Positions 1-9,968 of a stretch of 64,000 bases of DNA are shown here, one piece after another. A program made the position numbers and the translations under genes. This DNA comes from Marinicauda salina (lineage in GTDB: Bacteria > Pseudomonadota > Alphaproteobacteria > Caulobacterales > Maricaulaceae). Numbering within the stretch: the stretch's first letter is position 1; each line of letters begins with the position of its first letter. Below the pieces are notes generated by a model. The model was not told the DNA's origin, did no database searches, and saw only the letters and a program-made list of their open reading frames with translations. Where the stretch lies: the NCBI RefSeq assembly GCF_003122085.1, contig NZ_QEXV01000001.1, forward strand, positions 682,001 through 746,000. Direction: 5' to 3'.

Positions 1-3000
1 TAGGTGAAGGTGCCGTCGCCGTTATAGGTGAGCGTGCCGGTCCCGGTCAGATTCTGCCAGCTGACGTCGTCGCTGAGATTGACGCCCTCATTGCCGGCCG
101 CGTCGTTCAGAACGGCGTTGACCGTCACCAGCGTGCTCGCGGGATCAAGGTCGTTCGGGCCATCCTGGGCGACGAAGTCGTCATTGGCGGTCGGGAAGTC
201 GTTCACCTCGTTCCCGTCCGGCGAAATGCGCAGATCGAGCGCGCTGCCGATCGAGTCGCCGTCGGCGTCGGTTCCGGTGATGTCGAAGTTCAGGTCGAAC
301 GGCTCGGTGTCCGTCGCCGTGAAGATCGAGAACACGCCGAGGTCGAAATTGCTGTCGCCGGGCCCGAACTCCGAGGCGACCTTGACGCCGCTGAAGAGTT
401 CGTCGGTGTGAATCTCGTAGAACTCGCCTTCCTGGAGACCCGTGATCGAGGCGGTGCCGTCCCCATTGAGCGTGATCGTGCCGCCGAAAGAGTCGGTGAT
501 GTCGTTGCCGAGGGCGTCGTAGATCTTCACGTCGGTTATTTCGACGACCGTGTCGCTCGGATCGCCGAACAGCGTCTGGTCACCGTCCGTCGCCAGCGCC
601 GTCACGCGGATCGACGTGGTCTGGCTCTGGTTGCCCTGGACCTGCTGGATCTCCTGGCGGAAGGCGCTGGCCTCGACGATCGAATCCCACGCGAAGCCCG
701 TGGTCGTTGATCCATCGGTCACGGCGTTGGTCACGAACTCCATCTGGACGGATTCGCCGGCGTCGAAGCTCTGGCCTCCGCCCACGCCGATGCCGTCGGC
801 GCTCGTGTTCACCGAGCCGGGATCGCCGTCGAGCACGACATCGAAGTTGGACGTGTTGTTGTCGGCATCGTCGGCGCCGATTACGCGAATGTCGCTATTG
901 CCACCGCCGACCGACGTCAGATCGGTAACAGAGATCTCGGTGCCGTTCTTCAGATCGATGTCGATCTGGGCGGACCAGGTCCCCGTGTCCGGGTCGAGCG
1001 TGATCGTGAAGGCGACGTCGCCCGTCGAATCGGGCGCGCCGCCGTCGCCGAGGCGGCCGACGAGCGTGTCGGTGCCGAAGCCGTAGAGGAAGATCGGCTC
1101 GCCGCCGTCGAAGAGCGTGTTGCCGTCGACGTCCGTGGCGAGCGTCCCATCCATGCTCGGATCGCCGGTGAAAACGACCTCGCCGATCCCGTCTGCGCCG
1201 GCCTCGAAGTTCAGGTCACCCGAGGTGTTGGCGACCGCCTTGTTCTGGATGAGCAGGACGTCGCCCTCGAGGCTTTCGGGGATGTCGTCATTGACGGTGA
1301 CGTCGAACGAGGTGTTCGCCGTGTCGCCGTCGCTGTCGGTGGCGATGACGCCGATATTCGACAGGGTGACGTCGTCCTCGACATCCGCGAGCGGGTGATC
1401 GAGCGGACCCGAGAGCGTCGTCTCGTAGGTGTAGGTCACCGCGCCGTCGACGCCGGGCGAACCCGCGTTGGCGATATGGATGCGGATGACTTCCGATCCG
1501 CCCGCCGAGCCGACCAGATCGCCGGTGCCGGCCTCGATCTCGAAGGTGACCGGGTCGCCGCCGGATTCGTAGCCCGCGCCGTTCAGCGCCGTCACCGTCG
1601 CCGGGTCGAAGGCGACCGCGTCGAGCGCGTTGGCCGGCACGTCGTTGTAGTAGGTGACCGTGAAGGTCTGGCTGTCGGTCGCCAGCGAGGCCGGGCCTTC
1701 GCCGCCGAGACCGATCAGGCCGTCCTCGTCGACGTTGGAGTCGTTGGCCGTCGCGATCGGCGTGGAGTCGTCGGCGAGATCGATGGTCGCCGTGGCGGTG
1801 TCGGCGTCTCCGTCGGCGTCAGTCAGCGTGTACTGGAAGCTGACCTGACCTTCCTCGCCCGCGGCGGGCTCATAGGTGAACGAGCCGTCCGGGTTGAGCG
1901 TGAGATCGCCCGACCCCGTCAGTGAGCTGTCGACATAGGCCACCGTGCCCGGAGCGTCGGCGCCGGCGCTGTCGGCGCCGTTGCCGTTGTCGGCGAGCAC
2001 ATTGCCGGTGACGTCGGCGTTTTCTTCGGACTGCGTGAAGCTGTCGTCGAAGGCCTCGGGGACGTCGTCATTGATGGTGACGTCGAACGAACCCGGCGCG
2101 GCGAGCGCATCGCCGTCATCGCCGTCGGAGACGTCGAACTGCACCGTGATGGAGTCGTCGTCTTCCGTGTTCGGATCGGCGTGCTGGAGCGGCTGGCTCT
2201 GCGTGACCTCGTAGTCATAGGTCACCGTGCCGTCGCCGTTGTCGGTCGAGCCGGTCACCTCGATCTCGATGACGATCGAGTCGTCAGCCTGCGCCCGGCC
2301 GACCAGCGCGCCGCCCTCGATGGCGAAGACCACATCCTGGCCGTCGAGCGTCTGCAGCTCGCCCGCCAGTCCGGCGTCCGAAAGCGCGAACGTCGCGCCG
2401 GCGGAGTCGTTTCCGTAATCGATCGTGACCGAGCCCGTGTCCGTCGACACGCCGCCCTGGGTGTCGTCGTCATCGGTGTTCAGGTCCGTCGCCGCGGCGG
2501 AGATCTCCGGCGTGGAGTCCGGCTGCAGCGTGATCGTGGCGGTCGCCTGGGAGACATCGCCGTCGCCGTCGGTGATCGTGTAGTCGAACGTGACCTGGTT
2601 GTTCTGATCGCCCTCTTCGCCCGCGGCAGGCTCGTAGGTGAAGGAGCCGTCGGCGTTGAGCGTGAGCGTGCCCGCGCCCGTCAGCGATCCGGCGACTTCC
2701 TCGACATAGGGCGCGCCTTCACCGTCGGCGCCGGCGCTGTCGGCGCCGTTGCCGTTATCGGCGAGCACATTGCCGGTGATGTCGGCGTTTTCTTCGGACT
2801 GCGTGAAGCTGTCGTCGAAGGCCTCGGGGACGTCGTCATTGATGGTGACGTCGAACGAACCCGGCGCGGCGAGCGCATCGCCGTCATCGCCGTCGGAGAC
2901 GTCGAACTGCACCGTGATGGAGTCGTCGTCTTCCGTGTTCGGATCGGCGTGCTGGAGCGGCTGGCTCTGCGTGACCTCGTAGTCATAGGTCACCGTGCCG

Positions 3001-6000
3001 TCGCCGTTGTCGGTCGAGCCGGTCACCTCGATCTCGATGACGATCGAGTCGTCAGCCTGCGCCCGGCCGACGAGCGCGCCGCCCTCGATGGCGAAGACCA
3101 CGTCCTGGCCGTCGAGCGTCTGCAGCTCGCCCGCCAGTCCGGCGTCCGAAAGCGCGAACGTCGCGCCGGCGGAGTCGTTTCCGTAGTCGATCGTGACCGA
3201 GCCCGTGTCCGTCGACACGCCGCCCTGGGTGTCGTCGTCATCGGTGTTCAGGTCCGTCGCCGCGGCGGAGATCTCCGGCGTGGAGTCCGGCTGCAGCGTG
3301 ATCGACGCCGTGGCCTGCGAGACGTCGCCGTCCTGGTCGACGATCTGGTAGGTGAATTCGACCGAGCCTTCCTGGCCGGCGGCCGGGATGAAGGTGAAGC
3401 TGCCGTCGCTGTTCAGCTGCAGATCGCCCTCGGACACGTCGGTGATCAGCGAGACCTGCGGATCGCCCGCATCGCCGTCGGCGCCGAATGCGTCGTTGTC
3501 GATCACGTTGCCGCTGACGACGGTGTTCTCGCCGCCCTGGTCGGCCTGGTTGTAGCTGTCGTCGTTGGCCTGCGGGACGTCGTCGACGATGGAGACGTCG
3601 AACGACCCCTGGGCCGTGTCGCTGTCGGAGTCGGTGACCTCGAAGCCGACATTGAGCAGCTGCTCGATGTTCTCGAGACCGCCGTCGACGTGCTCGACCG
3701 GCCGGGAGAGCGTGACCGCGTAGTCATAGGTCACCTCGCCGTCGCCGGCGTTGGTGACGTTGGCGTCGGTGATCGAGATGCGGATCACCTCGGAGTCGTC
3801 GCCGGCGGAGCGGCCGACCAGATCGCCGCCCTCCAGCGAGAAGTTGACGGCGTCGCCGTCGAGCGTCTGAAGCTGGCCGTCGAGCGCGCCGTCATCCAGC
3901 AGGCTGATCGAGCCGAGCAGATCGCCCGGAACGTCGGAGGCGAAGGTGACGACCGCCTGGCCGTTGCCGACGAGGCTCTCGGTGGAGTCGGTCTCGTCGG
4001 TGCGCGACGTCGTGTCGTCATCGTTGGCGAACTCGAAGCCGTCCTCGTCGACCGTCACGTCGTCCGTGGAATCGACGACCGGAACGTCGTCGTCCTGCAG
4101 CGTGATCGTCGCCGTGGCCTGCGAGGTGTCGCCGTCGGCGTCGGTGATGGTGTAGTCGAAGCTGACCGAGCCTTCTTCGCCGTCGGCAGGCTCGTAGGTG
4201 AAGGAGCCGTCATCGTTGAGCGTCAGCGTTCCGGGGCCCGACGGATCGGTCGAGCTGAGCGAACCACCCACGAGTTCGACATAGGGCGCGCCTTCGCCGT
4301 CGGCGCCGGCCGTATCGGCGCCCGAGCCGTTGTCGTCGAGCACGTTGCCGGTGACGTCGGCGTTGGGCTGCGACTGCGTGAAGCTGTCGTCGAAGGCCTC
4401 AGGCACGTCGTCATTGATGGTGACGTCGAACGTCCCGGAAACCTCGTCGCCGTCGTCGCCGTCCGCGCCGGTGAAGCTCACCGTGATGGAGTCGTCGTCC
4501 TCGGTGTTGGGATCGGCGTGCTGGAGCGGCTGGTGCTGGGTGACCTTATAGTCGTAGGTCACCTCGTCGCCGCTCGGCGTCGAGTTGGTGACTTCGATCT
4601 CGATGACGATCGAGTCGTCAGACTGCGCCCGGCCGACGAGCACGCCGCCCTCGATGGCGAAGACCACGTCCTGGCCGTCCAGCGTCTGCAGTTCGCCCGC
4701 CAGGCCGTCGGCCGACAGCGCGAACGTGGCGCCGCCGGCGTCGTTTCCGTAATCGATCGTGACCGAGCCCGTATCCGTCGAGACGCCGCCGTCGGTGTCG
4801 TCGTCGTCGGTGTTCAGGTCCGTCGCCGCCGCCGAGATCTCCGGCGTGGAGTCGGGCTCGAGATTGATGGTGGCCGTGGCCTGCGAGACGTCGCCGTCCT
4901 GGTCGACGATCTGGTAGGTGAATTCGACCGAGCCTTCCTGGCCGGCGGCCGGGATGAAGGTGAAGCTGCCGTCGCTGTTCAGCTGCAGATCGCCCTCGGA
5001 CACGTCGGTGATCAGCGAGACCTGCGGATCGCTCGCGTCGCCGTCGGCGCCGAATGCGTCATTGTCGATCACGTTGCCGCTGACGGCGGTGTTCTCGCCG
5101 CCCTGGTCGGCCTGGTTGACCGTGTCGTCGTTGGCCTGGGGCACGTCGTCGACGATGGAGACGTCGAACGAGCCCTGGGCGGTGTCGCCGTCATCGCCGT
5201 CGGTCACTTCGAAGCCGACGCCGAGCAGCGTCTCGATGTTCTCCAGCGAGCCGCTGTCATGGTCGAGCGGTTGCGACAGGGTCGCGGTGTAATCATAGGT
5301 CACCGTGCCGTCGCCATTGTCGGTCGCGCCGGTGATCGAGATCCGGATGACCTCGGTGTCGCCGTTGTCGATCGTGCCGACGAGATCGCCGTTCCCGTCG
5401 AGCGCGAAGGTGACCGACTGGCCGCCCGAGCTCAGCTGGCCGTCCAGGGCCGGGTCGTCGAGCAGCGCGATCGCGCCGATCGCGTCGGCGGGAACGTCGG
5501 AACCGTAATCGACGACGACCTGGCCGTCCGCGGACAGGTTCTCGCCGGCGGCGGTCTCGTCGGTGCGCGAGGTCGTATCGTCGTCATTGGCGAACTCGAA
5601 GCCGTCCTCGTCGAGCCCGAGGCTGGTCGGTTCGCCGATCACCGGCTCGGAGTCGTCCTGCAGATCGATCGTGACGGTGGCCTGCGACGTGTCGCCGTCG
5701 CCGTCGGTGATGGTGTAGTCGAAGGTGACCACGCCGTCCTCGCCGTCGCCCGGCTCGTAGTTGAAGGAGCCGTCGGCATTGAGCGTGAGATCGCCCGCGC
5801 CGGTCAGCGAACCGTCGACCAGCTCGACATAGGGCGCGCCCTCGCCGTCGGCGCCGGCGGCGTCGACGCCGAAGCCGTTGAAGTCGAGCACGTTGCCGGT
5901 GACGTCGGCGTTCTCCTCCGACTGCGTGAAGCTGTCGTCGAAGGCCTCCGGCACGTCGTCATTGATGGTGACGTCGAACTGGACCGAGGCCGAGTCGCCG

Positions 6001-8597
6001 TCGGAGTCGGTGACGGTGAGCGTGACGCCGTTCAGGAATTCATTGTCTTCGCTGTTCGGGTCGGAATGCTCGACCGGCGCGGACAGGATCACCTCGTAGT
6101 CATAGGTGACCGAGCCGCCGCCATTGTCGGTCGAACCCGTGATCGCGATGCGGATCACCTCCTCGCCGTTCGCCGAGCCGACCAGCTCGCCGTTCTCGTC
6201 GACGGTGAAGGTGACCGGATCGCCGTCGGGCGTCTGCAGCTGGCCGTCCAGTCCGTCGGCGGACAGGACCGCCGCGCCGGCGATGTCGTCGGGCGTGTCG
6301 TTTCCGAAGTCGAACATCGCCGAGCCGGAGTCCGTCGAGACGCCTGGTCCGACCAGGCTCGGGAACAGAACGCCCTGCTCGAACTGGATGTCGCCCGGGT
6401 AGCTCTGCTCCTGGCCGACGAGATCATCCTCGTCGACGAACAGCGAGCTCGACTCGCCGCCCTGCGGGACGGAATCCGGCTGCAGCTCGATCGTCGCGGT
6501 GGCGACGGATTCATCGCCGTCGGCGTCGGTGAGCGTGTACTGGAAGCTGACCTCGCCGTCCTCGCCGGGCGCCGGCTCATAGGTGAAGGAGCCGTCGGCG
6601 TTGAGCGTCAGCTCGCCCGCCCCCGTCAGCGAACCGTCGACCAGCGAGACCGTCGCCGGATCGTCGGCGCCGGGCGTGTCGGCGCCCGAGCCGTTATTGT
6701 CGAGCACGTTGCCGGAGACCGGCGCGTTCTCCTCGTCCTGGACGAAGAGGTCGTCGAGCGCCGTCGGGCCGTCGTCATTGATCGCGATGTCGAGCGTGTC
6801 GCTCGCCTCGTCGCCGTCGGAATCGGTCACGACCACGTCGAACTGATCGAACACGCCCTCGTCGGTTCCCGTCGAGGCGTCATCGGGATGATCGGTGGTG
6901 TTGTCGTCGAGCGTGTAGGTCCAGGTGTAGACGCCGTCGGTCTCGGTCACGGTGAGCGTGCCGTAGGCGCCGTCGACCACGCCGCCGCCGGTGACGTCGA
7001 CGCCGTTGATGACGAGCGAGGCGACCGTGTCGCCGCCCGTTCCGATGGAGATGCCGCCCGAGGTCTGTTCGGCGTCGCTCGACGGGTTCGAGCCGTCGTC
7101 CAGCGCGGCCTCGTCGACGGTTCCGTCCTGGGCCTCGATGACCGGCTCGGAGTCGTCCTGAAGGTCGATCGTCACCGTGGCCGTGGCGGTGTCGCCGTCG
7201 CCGTCGGTGATCGTGTAGTCGAACGTGACCTGGCCGTCCTCGCCCGGGCCGGGCTCGTAGGTGAAGGTGCCGTCGCCGTTATAGGTGAGGGTCCCGGTCC
7301 CGCTGAGATTGGAGGACTCCACGTCGCTGGCGAGGTCCACGCCGTCGGCGCCGGGGGTGTCGTTGGCGAACACGTCGATGGTGATCGGCGCGCCTTCCTC
7401 CGACTGCGTCGCGGGGTCGTCCGCCGCGGCCGGGACGCTGTCATTGATGACGATGTCGAACGTGCCGCTGGCGGTGTCGCCGTCGGAATCCGTCGCCGTC
7501 ACCGTGACGCCGGTGAGCGTGACGTCGTCGTCGCTGTTGGGGTCGGGATGGTCGACCGGGCCGGACAGGGTCACCGTGTACTCGTAGTCGACCGTGCCGT
7601 CGGGATTGGTCGTCGAGCCGGTGATCGAGATCCGGATGATCTCCTCGCCGTTCGCCGAGCCGACGATATCGCCGTTCTCGTCGACAGTGAATGTCACGGG
7701 CGCGCCGCCCGCGGTCAGCTGGCCGTCCAGGCCGGGCGCCGACAGGACGAGTTCGCCGGAGTCCGCGGGGCCGTCGCTGCCGAAGTCGACATTGATGCCG
7801 CCGCCGCTGACATTGCCGCCTTCGCCGAGGCCGTCCTCGTCGTTATTGGCGTCGTCGGTGGAGACGATAAGCGGCTGGCTGTCCTCGTCGACTTCGAGGA
7901 CTTCGATCAGCTCCTCCTGCTCGGGCAGGCCGAACGCGAGCGCCGTCGGGGGCAGCAGGTCGGTGATGTCGAAGGCCGGATCGATATTGCCCGGATCCAC
8001 GACGAAGTTGCCGCCCGACGAGGTCGAACCGGCTGCGGCTTCCGGACCGCCGACGGCGAGCGGGAAGATCAGCCCGTCGATCTCGATGAACTGGTACTGG
8101 AGCGCGCCGCCCTCGATGCGGACCTCTTCGCCGTTCGGCAGCGTGATCACCAGATCGTCGCCGTCGACGTCGACATTCTCCAGCGCGACCGATTCCGGCG
8201 CGACATAGACGGAGCCGCCCTGGATCGCCGCGGCCGGCGCGGCCGGGCCGCCGACGCCGAGCGGGAAGACCATGCCGTCGATCTGGACGAAGGGATAGTC
8301 GACCGCGCCGTTCGCGATCTCGATGACGTCGCCGTGCGGCAGCTTGACCAGAAGGTCGTCGCCGGCGACGTCGATGTCGGCGAGTTCGACGCCGAGCGGA
8401 GCGATGTAAACCTGGCCGCCCTCGATCTGGGCCGGCGCCTCGGCCGCCGGCTCGGCTTCGGGCCGGGCCGTCGTCTCGGGGCTTTCGATCATGCCGTCGC
8501 GCACGATCACCGGTTCGGGCGTCGCCTGCTTGGTGTCACCGCCCGTGTCGGGCTTCGCGGTGGCGGGGGTCGAGGAGTTCGCCGGCTTGTCCATCAT
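1..8597 (-). CDS. Giant repeat adhesin (VCBS/cadherin-like, BapA/LapA style), 3' end missing
   Basis: An uninterrupted reverse-strand frame of at least 2865 codons runs off the left edge, so the C-terminus is not seen. Start is ATG at 8597 (a second ATG follows at once) behind GGAGA. Residues 1-58 are Pro/Ala/Thr-rich. Residues 59-118 and 127-185 are two copies of a module with 'VYIAP/VYVAP', a 'GDDL' core and 'IDGxxFPLxVGG' end. A linker with E-A-A-A-G at 186-190 follows. From about residue 230 the chain is tandem Ig/cadherin-like units rich in 'DxDGD', 'NDDVPEAFDDSF' and 'YEPxxGEDG' motifs, typical of calcium-binding biofilm adhesins exported by type I secretion. There is no Sec signal, as expected for a type I substrate. 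The divergent LapG-type protease at 9132 suggests regulated release. Family assignment is firm; role in attachment is inferred. Confidence 0.9.
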   Translation of the reverse strand, partial: MMDKPANSSTPATAKPDTGGDTKQATPEPVIVRDGMIESPETTARPEAEPAAEAPAQIEGGQVYIAPLGVELADIDVAGDDLLVKLPHGDVIEIANGAVDYPFVQIDGMVFPLGVGGPAAPAAAIQGGSVYVAPESVALENVDVDGDDLVITLPNGEEVRIEGGALQYQFIEIDGLIFPLAVGGPEAAAGSTSSGGNFVVDPGNIDPAFDITDLLPPTALAFGLPEQEELIEVLEVDEDSQPLIVSTDDANNDEDGLGEGGNVSGGGINVDFGSDGPADSGELVLSAPGLDGQLTAGGAPVTFTVDENGDIVGSANGEEIIRISITGSTTNPDGTVDYEYTVTLSGPVDHPDPNSDDDVTLTGVTVTATDSDGDTASGTFDIVINDSVPAAADDPATQSEEGAPITIDVFANDTPGADGVDLASDVESSNLSGTGTLTYNGDGTFTYEPGPGEDGQVTFDYTITDGDGDTATATVTIDLQDDSEPVIEAQDGTVDEAALDDGSNPSSDAEQTSGGISIGTGGDTVASLVINGVDVTGGGVVDGAYGTLTVTETDGVYTWTYTLDDNTTDHPDDASTGTDEGVFDQFDVVVTDSDGDEASDTLDIAINDDGPTALDDLFVQDEENAPVSGNVLDNNGSGADTPGADDPATVSLVDGSLTGAGELTLNADGSFTYEPAPGEDGEVSFQYTLTDADGDESVATATIELQPDSVPQGGESSSLFVDEDDLVGQEQSYPGDIQFEQGVLFPSLVGPGVSTDSGSAMFDFGNDTPDDIAGAAVLSADGLDGQLQTPDGDPVTFTVDENGELVGSANGEEVIRIAITGSTDNGGGSVTYDYEVILSAPVEHSDPNSEDNEFLNGVTLTVTDSDGDSASVQFDVTINDDVPEAFDDSFTQSEENADVTGNVLDFNGFGVDAAGADGEGAPYVELVDGSLTGAGDLTLNADGSFNYEPGDGEDGVVTFDYTITDGDGDTSQATVTIDLQDDSEPVIGEPTSLGLDEDGFEFANDDDTTSRTDETAAGENLSADGQVVVDYGSDVPADAIGAIALLDDPALDGQLSSGGQSVTFALDGNGDLVGTIDNGDTEVIRISITGATDNGDGTVTYDYTATLSQPLDHDSGSLENIETLLGVGFEVTDGDDGDTAQGSFDVSIVDDVPQANDDTVNQADQGGENTAVSGNVIDNDAFGADGDASDPQVSLITDVSEGDLQLNSDGSFTFIPAAGQEGSVEFTYQIVDQDGDVSQATATINLEPDSTPEISAAATDLNTDDDDTDGGVSTDTGSVTIDYGNDAGGATFALSADGLAGELQTLDGQDVVFAIEGGVLVGRAQSDDSIVIEIEVTNSTPSGDEVTYDYKVTQHQPLQHADPNTEDDDSITVSFTGADGDDGDEVSGTFDVTINDDVPEAFDDSFTQSQPNADVTGNVLDDNGSGADTAGADGEGAPYVELVGGSLSSTDPSGPGTLTLNDDGSFTYEPADGEEGSVSFDYTITDADGDTSQATATITLQDDDVPVVDSTDDVTVDEDGFEFANDDDTTSRTDETDSTESLVGNGQAVVTFASDVPGDLLGSISLLDDGALDGQLQTLDGDAVNFSLEGGDLVGRSAGDDSEVIRISITDANVTNAGDGEVTYDYAVTLSRPVEHVDGGLENIEQLLNVGFEVTDSDSDTAQGSFDVSIVDDVPQANDDSYNQADQGGENTVVSGNVIDNDAFGADGDAGDPQVSLITDVSEGDLQLNSDGSFTFIPAAGQEGSVEFTYQIVDQDGDVSQATASITLQPDSTPEISAAATDLNTDDDDTQGGVSTDTGSVTIDYGNDSAGATFALSDAGLAGELQTLDGQDVVFAIEGGALVGRAQADDSIVIEIEVTGSTDNGDGTVTYDYEVTQSQPLQHADPNTEDDDSITVQFDVSDGDDGDALAAPGSFDVTINDDVPEAFDDSFTQSEENADITGNVLADNGNGADSAGADGEGAPYVEEVAGSLTGAGTLTLNADGSFTYEPAAGEEGDQNNQVTFDYTITDGDGDVSQATATITLQPDSTPEISAAATDLNTDDDDTQGGVSTDTGSVTIDYGNDSAGATFALSDAGLAGELQTLDGQDVVFAIEGGALVGRAQADDSIVIEIEVTGSTDNGDGTVTYDYEVTQSQPLQHADPNTEDDDSITVQFDVSDGDDGDALAAPGSFDVTINDDVPEAFDDSFTQSEENADVTGNVLADNGNGADSAGADAPGTVAYVDSSLTGSGDLTLNPDGSFTYEPAAGEEGQVSFQYTLTDADGDADTATATIDLADDSTPIATANDSNVDEDGLIGLGGEGPASLATDSQTFTVTYYNDVPANALDAVAFDPATVTALNGAGYESGGDPVTFEIEAGTGDLVGSAGGSEVIRIHIANAGSPGVDGAVTYTYETTLSGPLDHPLADVEDDVTLSNIGVIATDSDGDTANTSFDVTVNDDIPESLEGDVLLIQNKAVANTSGDLNFEAGADGIGEVVFTGDPSMDGTLATDVDGNTLFDGGEPIFLYGFGTDTLVGRLGDGGAPDSTGDVAFTITLDPDTGTWSAQIDIDLKNGTEISVTDLTSVGGGNSDIRVIGADDADNNTSNFDVVLDGDPGSVNTSADGIGVGGGQSFDAGESVQMEFVTNAVTDGSTTTGFAWDSIVEASAFRQEIQQVQGNQSQTTSIRVTALATDGDQTLFGDPSDTVVEITDVKIYDALGNDITDSFGGTITLNGDGTASITGLQEGEFYEIHTDELFSGVKVASEFGPGDSNFDLGVFSIFTATDTEPFDLNFDITGTDADGDSIGSALDLRISPDGNEVNDFPTANDDFVAQDGPNDLDPASTLVTVNAVLNDAAGNEGVNLSDDVSWQNLTGTGTLTYNGDGTFT
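1945..3300 (-). repeat. Near-identical 768-bp tandem repeat inside the adhesin
   Basis: Blocks beginning near 1945 and 2713 are nearly identical at DNA level with an offset of exactly 768 bp (256 codons). Anchors are GCGAGCAC at 1993 and 2761, and GTCGGTCGAG at 2241 and 3009. A second, longer periodicity of 1566 bp (522 codons) links 3321 and 4887. Such identity points to recent intragenic duplication or gene conversion and predicts length variation between strains. Confidence 0.85.
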
Positions 8598-9131
8598 AAT
8601 TCTCCAACCTTCGGTGACCGTCGCGTCGATGGTTCACAAAGGCCTAACTGCAAGGCGCACGCCGCGCCTGTTTAACCTCTGATTAATATCCTAGTTAGGA
8701 TTCTCGCCCGCGAACAGGCCTTAACATAATTACGTATGCGCGACCGCGTGTCGCAAGCCAATATATTGAAATTGAACATATTTCCAGTCTTTTTGATGGT
8801 AAATGGCGCACAGGATTCGGCGCTTTCGAGCGCGTCGCGCGTATATGCTTATAGTTAATGCGCGGGCTCGATCTCCGGCGCTGCGCCGCTGCGGGACGCC
8901 CGGGCGGCGGGCGGTCGAGACGCATTCGCGTGGCCGGTGTGCCGTTATGGGCCTGTTTACCCTGATCTCGATTTTCGCTTTGAGCGCAGGCGAATTGTTA
9001 TAGTAAAAAATACATCAATGCTATCGAGATGAAAAATTACCTTTCGTAAACTATAGTAATTATCCGAATGTTATTCGGTAAAGGTCAGTCTAGTCGCGAG
9101 TTCGGGATTCACTGCTCGCGAGGCTGGACCG
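8598..9131. promoter_or_regulatory. Divergent intergenic region between adhesin and LapG-type protease genes
   Basis: These 534 bases have no convincing gene and are clearly more AT-rich than their surroundings, especially 8680-8790 and 8995-9080. They must hold divergent promoters for the adhesin (leftward) and the protease (rightward). A 6-bp-arm inverted repeat, CCGAAT-GTT-ATTCGG, lies at 9064-9078, 54 bp before the protease start, and could be an operator. An imperfect TCCTA-GT-TAGGA motif lies at 8689-8700. No promoter hexamers can be assigned with confidence. Confidence 0.5.
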
Positions 9132-9959
9132 ATGCCGCGTACCTTCCCCGCTTTCTTCAAGGCCGCTGCGGCCGCCGTGATCGTCTCAACCACCGGCCTC
9201 GCCGGCGGGACGGCCCTCGCCCGCGAGCCGGGTCAGGCCGCCTCCGCCGAGGTGCCGGCCCCGGTGCTGGTGCGGCGCGGCGGCGGCGAGAACGCCCTCG
9301 GCCGGAGCCAGCCCAAGTCGCGCACCCGCATCGAGACGGCAGTCCCCGACATCGCGCCGGCGATCGGCGACGCGCCGCCCAACCTGTTCGGCACGGTCGC
9401 CCGCCGCTCCTCCCGCGCGCCCGCGGGCTGGATGGGGCGCCTGGACGCCGCGGCGCAGTTCGAGCGCTGTCTCGCCGCCGGCGCGGGATGCGGCTCCGCC
9501 GCGGGCGACTGGCGCGGCCTGGTCGAGGATGTTCGCGGCCGCGATCGCGGCGCGCTGATCGCCGCGGTCAATCGCCGCGTCAACGGGCTCGTCGGCTACC
9601 GCTCCGACGTTTCGGCGACCGGCCGGACGGACCACTGGATCACTCCGACGGGTCTGATGACGACGATGCAGGGCGACTGCGAGGACTACGTGCTGGCGAA
9701 GTACTGGACGCTGGCGGCGGCCGGGATCGATCGCGACGACATGTACGTCATGGTGGTGCGCGACCTGGTCGCCCGGGCCTCGCACGCCTTCCTGGCCGTG
9801 CGCGACGGATCGGGCTTCGTCCTTCTGGACAGCCGCACCGACCGCATCCTCCGGCCGGAAGACCTGCAGGGCATCGTGCCGGTCATGACGCTCGGCGTCG
9901 ACGGCGCCTACATGCACGGCCGCCCGGCGCGCCGGACCGTCCTCGCCGCCGCGTCCTGA
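9132..9959 (+). CDS. lapG: LapG-type periplasmic transglutaminase-like cysteine protease (BTLCP family)
   Basis: This 275-residue protein has an N-terminal signal segment (about residues 1-30) and a bacterial transglutaminase-like cysteine protease domain. The catalytic triad is visible: C183 in 'QGDCEDYVLAKYW', H218 in 'SHAF' and D233 in 'LLDSRTD'. The 'DHWITPTG' stretch before the cysteine also matches the family. LapG proteins are periplasmic and cut the N-terminal region of LapA-like adhesins between the alanines of a (T/P/A)AAG motif, releasing the adhesin from the outer membrane; a LapD c-di-GMP receptor normally controls them. The divergent giant adhesin with an AAAG motif is the obvious substrate. 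No LapD or diguanylate cyclase is in the window. Confidence 0.88.
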   Translation: MPRTFPAFFKAAAAAVIVSTTGLAGGTALAREPGQAASAEVPAPVLVRRGGGENALGRSQPKSRTRIETAVPDIAPAIGDAPPNLFGTVARRSSRAPAGWMGRLDAAAQFERCLAAGAGCGSAAGDWRGLVEDVRGRDRGALIAAVNRRVNGLVGYRSDVSATGRTDHWITPTGLMTTMQGDCEDYVLAKYWTLAAAGIDRDDMYVMVVRDLVARASHAFLAVRDGSGFVLLDSRTDRILRPEDLQGIVPVMTLGVDGAYMHGRPARRTVLAAAS

Positions 9960-9968
9960 CCGCGGGAT

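Noticed and set aside
2181-8675. A 2164-residue forward-strand open frame
   Set aside because: It is the antisense shadow of the reverse-strand adhesin gene. Its product is a monotonous Arg/Val/Asp-rich chain with no fold signature, while the reverse frame gives clear cadherin/VCBS-like repeats.
8803-9003. A 66-residue frame in the adhesin/protease intergenic region
   Set aside because: No SD, no recognisable feature and very basic composition in the GC-rich half. It lies where divergent promoters are expected.
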